NCBI GenBank assembly: GCA_002633005.1
Contig: NMRA01000782.1
Span: forward strand, 70,390 to 134,389
From: Phoronis australis
Lineage: Eukaryota > Phoronida > Phoronidae
Direction: 5' to 3'
DNA: 64,000 nucleotides
Below are positions 35,632 to 47,600 of this stretch, one piece after another (positions within the stretch are counted from its first letter, which is position 1; every line of letters begins with the position of its first letter). The notes under the pieces are model-generated. The model was not told the DNA's origin. It did not search any database and was given only the letters and a program-made list of their open reading frames with translations. The translations under genes were made by a program, and so were the position numbers.

Positions 35632-38600
35632 CTGCAATATAACATGACAGCTGTCAAAGACATGATGATACAAGAAGCAGGTGTAGAACATAGAGGTCAT
35701 CATTGGCATTAAACACAGGTTCAACATAAAACAGCAAGCTTTTACTGTTTCAGCAGTGATAGTCTACTCATCCTCTACCCCAACCATGCAATGACTTGCC
35801 CTTGAACAAGTTACTCTTGGAACGGATTGCCACTAGGTTCAGTAGAAGTGGACGCTATTTTACGCTGGGGTAACCAGACACAGGTATGACAATTTACCCC
35901 ACCTTATGGAGGTAGGATTAACTTGTTCTAGGGTAACGTGGCCTAGCATAAGTCGCAGTGTGGGTGCAAACTTGCAGACAAGAAGGAAGTAGTAAGCAAC
36001 TGTGAGCTTGCTCTGTTGCGTTGCGTCGACACGGTGTTGAATGTGAAGTGTGAACAAGAGGATGAATGGGGGCAAGTTGCAATATGGGTACATGGTAACA
36101 TAACTGAGTATTCCTAGGTCTATTGTAGACAGAGAATAATTGTCTCCACGGAAAATAAATGTTAGATAGGAATGGGAACCATATGCTGATGTGTTCCATG
36201 ACTCATAATCAGGTGATAAGTTGCACTGTGACCAAAGCACAGCTGATACACGAAACATGGCTTCCTTGCTATCCTTTTCATTTTTCAATTGAGAACGGAA
36301 ACACAATGAATTTTTCATATTTGTGCTTCTCGAGTTTATGCCTTTGCTTATTTATTACATAAAGTAATGCGTACTTCCTGTAACCAACACAGAAGTACTT
36401 TGTAAGAGCGGCCATGTTGGAATGGGTTCGCTACGTGTGCTAAAGGTACAATCTATTACCTAAAGATTCCTGGAACTGCATTCACATCAAATGCAACACC
36501 AAATTACAGTGAAATAAGTTCGAGACGGTTTAGGACTGTTCCAGTAAAAACCGTGTGGGAGGGGGGGACGGCAGTAGAAATAAAAATAAATGGGTGGTTG
36601 TCTTCAGAAAAAAATACAGATTATGGGTGGTCGTTCCTGTAAGAAGTGATGCATTAAAAATGAGTGGTATTTTTTTGACCTGTTAATGTTGACAGGTTGG
36701 TTACTTCAGCCGTCAAAACTCAAACAAATGCATATATCCTAACTTATCCCAATACAAAAAGCCCATATTGCCAGTGAACTGAGTGCAATATGTTCACTAA
36801 GCCATTAATCAAGTCATGGGCAACTTGATTTGAGCCAACTGTATGTTTGCAGTCCTATATTGAATTGAAAAGTTATGCAACACTAAACTGGTGTTAACAC
36901 ATATAAGAAAATTGATGATTTTTAAATAAAAAGTATGAGGAGTAAGATAAACAAGTTCCAATATTCACTTCACATAGAAGTATAAAAGAATTCGTGGAGA
37001 CAGTTTGAGATTCATAGATCCTTATAAATGAAAAAATGTTCATTGAAATTATAGACACATGGTGAACAGAGACACCTGGTGGCTGCCAAAAGTATTGCTC
37101 ACAGGCTACTTTAGTTTTTGACAATATTGGACAAGACAACTAGTTCTTGTCTGTCAATCATCTATTAAGTTCTTAACAGGTCCTCCTGGAGGCAATTTGT
37201 TTGCAAGTGTTGGATTTTATATTTTAACCTATTAAAAATAATTAAAAAATTATGGGTCATGGGTTGGAGAAATAAATGAAAAATATGGGCGGTGGGTACG
37301 AAATAAAAGTGCCTTACCCCCCTCCCACACAGATTTTGCTGGAACAGCCCTTAACACATCAAAAATACAGCCTATGAACTCCAATAGGGACATTATTCAA
37401 AAGTTTTCAAAATAAACAAGGCAAGGTCGATATTTTACAAAGTTTCAACGCACGACAACACAACTAAACATTCAGTTGTCTTCAACCACAACCTGTTACA
37501 GTTCTGGCTTAATCTCAACTTGTAACAAATTGCTCCATTTACTTTTTGTAACAGGCCACAACTTATGTTCCAAGTGAGTCCATTCATTAATAAACAAATA
37601 GGGACAGATGGCAATGACTTTTCGTTGAACTCTATATTTAGACAACACCGAGCAACGCAGAACATTGAAATGCACCCACGAATGCACCGCAAAGGGTGTG
37701 CTTCTGTGGGTGTTTATTTGTACCGTACCACAAAAGTGGCCACTAGATGGTGCAAAATACGTCGAATCCATTCAAAAACTGGTTTATGTCATCATAGCTT
37801 TTACCAAATTTCATAAAAATCCATCAAGGAACATCTGAGAAACTGAAGAAAACAAAAAAGTGGAGTTGCCACTAGGAGGCTATGGGCATCAAAATCATAA
37901 CTGCCACTAGGAGGCACTACAGTAGTTGAAGTCATCAGATTATCATCGTTAACTGTCCTCTTCACACTAAGAACATATATGTCAATTTTCACAATCATCC
38001 TTAGAGTGAGAGTTGTTGGTTGATAGAGGGGCGGTTGCCAAAACAAACTAAAAAGAGTAAAAATGACCACTAGATGGCAAAAAACATGTTGAATGCATCC
38101 GAAAACAGGAGCATGTCATCATTTTAATAGAAACTATTTACCAAATTTCAAAAAAAATCCGATAAACAGCTCCAGATAAACAGGAAAACAGAAAAAATGA
38201 AGTTGCCACTAGGGGCACAGTGTTCATTGGATTTGTCTGAAAGTCGTCACCGTTTGTTGTCAACGTCATATAAATACAATTTCTAAATTTAAAAAGATCC
38301 TGCAGAGGGTTTAGGAGATACAATCATTGACGTAAAAATGTCACTAGGAGGCGCCACAGTAGTCAAGGTCCTCGTAAAATCATTATCGGCCCTCCTCTTC
38401 ACATTAGGAACATACATGCCAACTTTGGCCTAGAGTGGTTTGGTTGACAGAGGGGCAGACACCAAAAAAAAAACAAATTCGAAAATAGTAAAAATGGCCA
38501 ATAGGTGATGCAAAGAACTTCGAATCCATCCCAAAACAGAGGATAAAGTCAGACATCCATTAGTAAAACTGCCAATTTTTTTTTGAAAATCCATCGAGGA

Positions 38601-41600
38601 CCTCTGTAGACACAGAGGTGAATGTAAATAAAAATAAAATTGGCACTAAGGGGCACACTGTCTCGTACTCGGAGAGGTCCAAAATTCATCGTCATCCGTT
38701 GTCAGCTTCATAGGAACACATCTGCCAAACCTCATCAAGATCCTGTGAGGGGCTTAGGAGATATATCTGCAGATAACCATAGACCCTGACAGAGATGTGG
38801 GTGTATAAAAATGCTTTTCTAATGGGCCAGAAGTTTAACTGAACTGCCAAACACCGGTAAGAATTTTGCGTACAATTTGGCAGAGCCTCACAAGGTTCTC
38901 TGGAAAAGTCTATCTAGTTCCTTTACAAAACTACTGTCGCTTATACCTAGAATGTCAACTTCGCCCATTTCAGAACTTGGAACTGTTTCGTTTAAGAAAT
39001 GCAAAAGCAAAACAATTGCTGGCACTGAAATACTACATGTCCCAACGTAATAGCAATAGTACTTGTTAGGCTGGATGTGCACACATAATATCACTTTAAA
39101 GACAGTAAGTATCACATATAAAAACTTGTCGCTCACCTATACCCCCGCCAGCATGGGGTGGCGCCCCGTATCGGAACGAATCGATGTATGCTTTAATCTT
39201 CTCCAGATCTGAAGAACAAAACACAACATTCATCATATATGGGCTTCCATGGCACGATCATGCAATCTGCAAAATTCATGGCCTTGTACCACAAACCCTG
39301 GTATAAGCCCACGTGATTTGAAAACATTCATGTTTCAACTACGGGTGTCTAAAAATATGCGCCAAAGGAATCTCTTTGACGAGGCTGCAACAAGTCACAA
39401 GAGAGAATTATGGAGAGATTGATTTGTCAAGGTTTGGGAGGTAAGAGTGTGTGGGCTTATACCTGAACTGTAGTAGTGATATGTGAGACACATTGAGAGT
39501 GGGCTTAAACCAGAAAATGTGGTTTACCTCAGAATAACCCAAAAGTGAGGGTGAGCTTATACCAAAGGATTGGTGTATATACGATGCTCTAAGACTTGAC
39601 CACTGATGCGTGTCAGTGAGTGTACGTGTAAAATACCTGTAGCACTTCCATGTTTGCCACAACCCATTTTGGCTCTTCAGTGCGTTGAGGTTTGAATTTT
39701 GCCTCGACGAGTTTGGCTTACCGTATTCACTCTAATAAGCACCCATGCCCCTATAAGCACCCCCCCACGCATTTTCAGACTTCGCTAAAATGAGCTTCCA
39801 GTCCATGAACACTGTTTACATGCAAAAATGCCTTACCTACAGTTCTAAAATTCTATTTATCAATAAAATGCAACTCCTGAAAAGATCATTGTGTTCGGAA
39901 TTTGTAGACCATGAGACTCGCTGGTATGTCGGTATTTAGCCATGACTAAACACTTCAAACTTCCTCCGTGCTTCAAAAAGAACGCAAGTTTTGCTGATCT
40001 TGCGAGAGACGTGTCCTATTATGATCTCGCCTTTCAGAGCAGACGAAGCGTAGGTGTCAAGGGGATTGTATTGTATCTTTCCCTCAACAGGAACACAAAT
40101 CTGTTCAGTTGTACACGTCAAAACTGTGTTGAAGACTGGTTGTAGGGTGAATGTGTTGAAGACTGGTTGTAGGGTGAATGTGTTGAAGACTGGTTGTAGG
40201 GTGAATGTGCTGAAGGCTGGTTGTAGGGTGAGTGTGTTGAAGGCTGGTTGTAGGGTGAATGTGTTGAAGACACATTGTGCAATGTATGATTGACCTAGTT
40301 TCCATAAATTAGGGCTGCTAACACAGTTATGGTGAACGATATTCCATGGGGCCTCAATCCCATTTTCAAGTTTCTATGTCAACATTGCAACTCACTATGC
40401 CGCAGTAAAACTTGTTTAGCAACAGAACCACAAACGACAAACTGACTTTGATGTATTTATGGTCATCAGTAGAGCTGCACTGTACACTTGTGGGGCAAGT
40501 GACCCACTGAGGGGCAGCAATGTGGGTGAAGACAACGCATTCAGAGTGGGCGCAGTAGTACTCCAGGAAATGTCTATTGACAAGCCAAAAGTCTTGATGG
40601 CCAGGCAGGAGTCTAATTCATCACCAGTAGTCTGACGTCATGTCCGAAAACGAAGAGGAATTTACAGAAAAGTTAGTAAGGAGGCTGGGCCATTCGGTGA
40701 TTAGAATTTTGCCACCTAAATAGTTATTATCAGCACAATTCCATTTGTGACCAATGTACAATGATCAGAGAACATTTTGATCGACTGTGAAAAAATGTTC
40801 ATCCTAGTATAGCTTTCAGAGCTTGTATCAAATTTTCTCCTATCTTTTACTCTGACTGAGAAAATTGCCTCTAAAGGGGTGTGACGGATGTACGCAGAGA
40901 ATTAGAATTTTTAAAAAATAAAATTTTAATGTTAATTTTATGTGACTTGCATTAAGGAAGTTTTGCTTTATATGATGATGTTAGTAGTGGAATGTTTGCA
41001 AAGTACAACACACTAATTTTTAGATGGTATCTTCTAAGAAATTTTTGTCAGACAGCTCGATGTAAGTTGAGATAGTGAGAATTTCTAGTATTAAACTGTT
41101 TGTTGTGACTAAGATATCAATTCAGAATGACTCAAACGTTTGCAGTATTTACGCTATATAAGTCTTTTACTAATTCAAGGTTTTTTAAGTTAAAACATAC
41201 CGACTGACCTTTTGCACGAAATCGTCACAGGTCGGGCTATCCTAGGAATATACTCTAGGATTTTTACTTTTCAATAAATTTAACAACTAATAAGTAGACG
41301 TGACTCTAAAAAATTATAATCATTTTTAAATAAAGTTTAAAACTGACAGTACTAGTCACTGTCGTAAAAACGCATTTTAATTCTTTTTTAAATTAGCACT
41401 CGCCGTAAGTCTGTACAAAACTATTCTCCGGACTATGCCATTGATGGTTCTGATGCATGCCCGTGTAAGTAATAATGGTGATGTTTTAAAAGTATTAGTA
41501 ACAGGATTTCAGCATCTTCTTAAACTAAGTGTGAAGCATGGCTTAGTAGATAGCATTCATGTTTTAATTCAGATCACCCATGTTGTCTACCAGTGTGAAA

Positions 41601-44600
41601 ACAACATTTTAAATTAATTGATTTAGGATTATGAATTAGGAATATGTAAAACTAACTTGGTTTCTATTTTAGTGATTTAGCGCGATTAAGTTTTAATTCA
41701 GCTCTTTAGCTCATACCTTCTTTTCAAATTTAAATAGAGGCTTTAAATAATTCACATCACTGAACGCGCAAGTACAGTTATGGATTTCTTGATCCATGAT
41801 CATGGCATTTTTTGAGTTTCAGAATATTCTGGCATATTTATTCTTCCCCCAATTGCATCTGTTCTTGCCTTGTTCTGCAACAATTTCCTCTGTCGTTTCT
41901 AAATGCCGGTTAAATATCCCCAAAGCTCAGCAGAAAAAAATTAGTCTAATTCTTAAACAGATTGGGGGATCAAAAATATGTCAGATGAGACAATGTAATC
42001 ATTTGCTACAAAATAATTTCATACAAGCTACCCAATGACCAAATACACTGAAAAACCCAAAAAGAGTGACTACAGTCAGTGGAGGTGTGACAAAAATGAC
42101 CAATAAAGTAGGTGACAGGTTCCTACGCTTAAAAATGCCTAGTATCGGCTTTTTCAACACAAAACACAGCATAGCAGGTCAGAGAAGACATAATGTGTTG
42201 ATTCTAGTGCATTACCAGATAGCAACAGTACTTTCTCAACGATAAAGACAAATGAGTTTCTAGTACAACTTCACATCGGTGACTAAAAAGAACTGATGTA
42301 ACTTTTGTGACAACTACAAAGTATTACCCGTTTTCTACAAGGAGCTGGCTTTTCGATTTCCTATAAATTTGAATTCAATCAGCATATTTGTAGTCACTTA
42401 CCTATTCCGTGCTCCGATGCCCTTAGCGTCAGGAAGTCAGGGTCATGGACTCGCTGGGCACCAGACAGAATCTCTTCCCCTCTCATGAAAATGTCGTAGG
42501 AGTTTGAGTATTTCTGTCAAGAAATATTATCACTATAAGGATGTAAATAGGCACATGGTGCTATAGACTAATAACGGACGGTACACATGTATTAAAAATC
42601 GAATGCTGCTAGCAGTGCACTCCATCAGCTTTTGTTACAGCACAAGTCAAAAATTTTATCCCACCGGCCAGAAACGACTCGACGACCGGACTAAAAATAG
42701 CCCACTAATCTCCTCATTTCTAGCAGAATGGCACCATACCATACAGTCGATTTCAGTGCCACTTCATACAGACTCTTGAATATCTCCTTTAAAACTACCT
42801 GTTGTAGTGGCACCTCCCATTTTTTATTTTGAGCAACTTCATTGTAATAATGAAGTGTTGCATGAACAGGCAATGACATGATACTTCTCTTGGATTTCCA
42901 ACCCAAGTGATAAACGCAGTGGGAACCATGCTTACAGCTTCTAGCAGACCGATGCTTGTCTGGAAGGTTGTATACCATGTGTTGTACAATATGGAAATTT
43001 CATAGGAGCAGGAAGCATTGCTTGGAAATAAAGTAAAGCTCCCCCCCCTTTACCTGGTTGTTGGGATCAGGCATAGTGTAGAAGGGTCTCACAGCGAGAG
43101 GGAACTTGTCGAGGATGAAGAAATCGGTATCATACTGAAATGAGATCAAATCACACGTCTTCTGATTGATAACATGAAACAGAACGTGAATCAGAGAACA
43201 AAATTCAAACAGTCACTATCTCTTACTACCGAATGTCATGAATTAAGGAAGTTATTTATGGGCATTGTTCTCGGATTTTAAGTAGAACGCTCATTCGGCA
43301 TAACAAGAATTTTGGTACTTTAACTTCTTGTTCAAAGCAGGATTTCAATGCACTTGGAGGAAACAAGTAACCGTTTCAATAAGGAAGTCTTTGAGTACTT
43401 TAACATATTAAATTTGAGGACTTCAATAACAGATAGGTTCCTACAGACTTTTATTATGATTTTGTTTAGTTGTAAACGACCTCCACTGCACACATGTTTG
43501 TATGTACTAAGTAAGTATGAATAGTTTTCAATTGATCAAACATGTTTGTTACATACATGTTTTGTTTAATAAATATTAAAGTAAATATTTAACAAATGGC
43601 TTCATCTTCAGGAGAGACCAGGGGCTGAGAACACCAAACGTGATGAGATTAGAAGCGCATGTCTTACTTTGAGTATCTTTTCAATTTCGCTTGGTGTGAT
43701 TGGCTAATTTTCAAATCAAGTCTTGAGTAAAGTTTGGTGGCCACAGGCTCAGATGGTTGAGTAAATCCACAGTTCTAGCCCTATTAGTTTCCTGGTTGGC
43801 AGTAATTTGCGGTTTGATAGAGGTAAACAGTAGCACAGCACGAAACCTTGGAGATACCAGACTTCGTCCTGGTACTGTGGCTAGAAAATCTAACTAATCT
43901 AGCATTTGAGACAAGATGAAACAATCCTGCTCTAAACGTGGATTTAATTCCATTGTTTGAAGTCAATGTAAACCTAAAGCAGGCCCGTCATGCATTGGAA
44001 CGCTTTTTCAGAAGTAGAAAACTGCAATGCAGGACTGATCTACTTTCAAAATGTCCGGTAACCCTGCAGTGACTAACAAGGGAAGACCAATAAATTCCAC
44101 ATCCAACACTGATATTTGCTCTTTTCCCCAATATCTTGGTCTCAGGATTACAACTCAAAATGCAATAACACAAGTTTACTTTCATTAGGATACGTGACAT
44201 AGATCGGTACATTTGCATGTGAAGCAACAGGACAGGTGATTGAGGGCTGTTGCATTGTGGATAAATATCTTGAAATGAGAGTGGTGCTATGGTATTTAAG
44301 GGCATACCTACTTTCCATTATTGCTCCATCACAAACAATACACTCATTACACAGGCAGGTCTAGGAAAGTGTTCATGCCCCCCTCAGACAACGTGACCAG
44401 AAAAAAAAAACACCGCCAACAGGCCATTTTCAGGGCTTACAGGACACTTCATTAGGGAATTGTGTCTGGCCCCGCTTAAAACATCGTAGATCCATCATCT
44501 GTTTTGCTAAAAATAGATTTTTCCGTCAGGATGGGGGAAGGGGTAGGTTGTCCAATTACTACTTATGTACATTTCATTCCATTGACACAGATAAATACTC

Positions 44601-47600
44601 AAGATGACTTGACTGGCCAGAAATCTATTGGATTGTACAACAAGAACACCCACACTTAAACACCACAAACAAGCACTACTTACCTTAGCCTTGACTAGTC
44701 GGCCCAGCAGTTTCTCAGTAGTTGTGCTCAGGTCCTCTTCATCACCCATCTCTACACCGTTCTCTCTTAACATCTTCACAGCCTCGGGATATTCCAATCG
44801 TAGACTGGAAAGACAAGTAACACATTCAGTTAGACGTCAGCATTAAGACACAGGGAGATCTTTGTCCAAACCATTATAAACCCAACATCCACCACAAAAA
44901 CAACTTTTGATTTAGACCAGTTACCCTTAACAAGACGATGATTTCAGGGCTTCTGAAGCATCGACAGTTTGTCTTTGCATGAGATCTGGCAACAACAGTT
45001 GGCTGGTCACCACAGCACTTTGACGAATAACATACTGCCAATTCATTGCAAACCCAGGTATCACTTCTCATCTGACTACGGAGGTCACAACTCATGTCAG
45101 TTACCAGAAACTTGGTTTTCAAAGACACCTGTGAGCAATACTTTAAGCAGCCACCAGCTGTCTCTGTCCACCAAGTGTCTCTGTAATTTCAGTAAGATTT
45201 TTTCAGTTTCAAAAATCTACGAATCTCAATATGTTTCCACGAATGCTTTTAGGCTGCTACACCAAGTTAGTACTGCAACTTGTCTATCCGATTCCTCATC
45301 CTTTATCAAAAAAATTGTCAATTTCCTTAGGTGTGTTAACACCAGTTTAGCGTTGCAGGAATTTTCATATTCTAATATGATTGTACAACATGTGCCTATA
45401 ATCAAGTTGCCCATAACTTGAGCAACGGCTTAGTGTACATATTGCACACTGTACACTAGCAACATGGGCTTGTCTTATATTTGGGTTGTATCTGCCTAGT
45501 GAATTTTTGGTGAGTTTTGAAGGACTTTCAGAGGGTATTTTGGCTGAAATTACCCATCTGTCAACATTTACAGGACAAGCAACACCACCCACTTTTAATG
45601 ATATACTTCTTTCAAGGAGTACCACCCATAATTTAAATTTTCTTCAAAAGAAAATCACCCATAATTTTTTATTTCAACTGCCATCCCCCTCCCATACGGA
45701 TTTTGCTGGACAGCCCTAACAAAAATCCTATAAAATAATAGTTCTTGCTCAAGTTGATCGAAACCATATATTTGCACAAAGCTGCTTTCAGATATCGAAT
45801 GAGTTTTGAGTGAGTAAAAGATCTAATGGCCAGCGGCAATAACGTTAAATTAAAATGAACTTAATGCCCAATGCAGCGCCACCTATTTCTGGGGTGAAAC
45901 CCTTTGTTATGGTTCTGCGACTCGGCGAGTTAGCTCCAAAGTTTGACAGAGTTCTGCCCATGTCTGACCAGAACATGTCTGCCACGTGTGCAGTCCACAG
46001 AACATGGTTCTTACGAGAACAGTGTCAACATGCAAGCACATGCAAAATCGCAAGAGCGAAAGATGGGTCTTTCGTAAACTGGCAAAATGGCCAGCACTCA
46101 AGTGATTGGTCTGCGATAAAAATCTCTTTTCCATAAGCACACTAAAGACTGCAGCCCAGTTTACTGTGAAGCCCCCTTGGTATTCGATATAGCACTGTAA
46201 AGACTGCAGCCCAGTTTACTGTGAAACCCCCTTGGTATTCCATATAGCACTGTAAAGACTGCAGCCCAGTTTACTGTGAAACCCCCTTGGTATTGCATAT
46301 AGCACTGTTGAAAGCCAACCAGAAGGGTAATGACACTTACCTCGGCTCTAAGAATTTGAACGGTTCAGACGGGTACTGCTTGCAGACGGTTGCAATTTCA
46401 GTTTGGAAACTGGAAGAAGAGACTGAATTATAACATTGACTACAGCAATAATACCACTATCTTAATCTTGGAGTGATGTAACCATGGGATATAACATACA
46501 GACGTCGATTTTCATCACATTTCCTGAACTTAAGATTCTATATACGCTTATCATGCGAGAAAGTTAGAATCTGTAGAAGCCAGTGTAGTGTTCACCAGTG
46601 GTCAAAACATTTATCACGAGAAAATAAATTCATACTAGTTAATAATAAAAAAATAATTGCAGGCGGACTGGTACACATTGCACCCATTGCACCAGACGTG
46701 TACAGGCCGCTTGGGAGGTCACATTGCACTTATCAACTGGAACCATTCTTGTGCTTTATTAGAATACACATGAGCTGAGAATCTAGAGACTCTAGGGTAT
46801 AGCGGTGTGCCCCAGTTGCACTCAAACCCATGACCTGGAGTAAAGGAAGCGGAAACACAGCTTCCTCATTAAATAAGGAAAGTCCGAGAACATTTTTCTC
46901 CATTCGACATATTTACGAATCACCAAATGTAGCGTCTCGGTAGCGCTACGACACTGGTGTGCAACAGTTTTCAAAAACCTATTAAACAGTTAATCTACAG
47001 GTTACTTATGATGTAGTCTTAATCCTCACTGACATTTGAATAGTTTGCACTCACTGAACTCATCAAAAGGTGAAAAGTGAAGTAAGGCTCAACTCCCTCA
47101 CCACCACCCCACACTCCCCCTCCCTCCACTGTATTCCCCTGACCTACTTGTCACGCAGTCCTTTGAAGATCTGCACAAACAGATCACCAATCACGTCAAG
47201 AACTTCGTGATAATGATAGTTGAAGGCCATCTCAAGGTCAAGGCCGACAAACTCCGTCAGATGTCTGTGAGTGTTGGAGTCTTCTGCCCTAAAAACTGGA
47301 GGCGAATATAAAACGTCAATAAAGCAATTCCTGTTACATGAACTTCCAATTACAATTTAGATCGTTGTTTTAAAAAAGGTATTGTGGTAAAAAATTAATC
47401 AATTTACGACACAATTTGGCACGACAGGTGAATTTTTTTTTTCATTTCTTCATATCAGAATGATGCTTTGCCATATTCAAGTTTTGAATCATGGCTACCA
47501 ACAGGAAAAAATTTGAAAAAATGTGGGCATTCGCAAAAATGAAGCTCTTAAAAATGAGAAAAAATGCAATTTTGGCAATTATTTTTATTTGAAATGGGTG

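Larger units (their letters stand above)
34553..39722 (-). repeat. Right arm of large inverted segmental duplication
   Basis: Reverse-complement partner of 2975-7437, containing the functional last two synthetase exons. Arm-specific insertions are the TIR element 36533-37350, the modular repeat 37640-38815 and the expanded 18-bp minisatellite 35133-35222. The exon sequences in this arm are intact, which identifies it as the original. Confidence 0.85.

Noticed and set aside
35860-36318. 152-codon ORF on the minus strand
   Set aside because: Lies in the last synthetase intron. The homologous stretch in the left arm (about 5820-6290) has stops and indels in that frame, so it is not conserved as coding.
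40054-40305. Repetitive ORFs VLKTGCRVN and LQHIHPTTS
   Set aside because: Produced by the 27-bp minisatellite, whose length is a multiple of three.
42691-42978. 95-codon ORF on the minus strand in a synthetase intron
   Set aside because: Possibly a transposon fragment, but no motif could be named and there are no splice signals.
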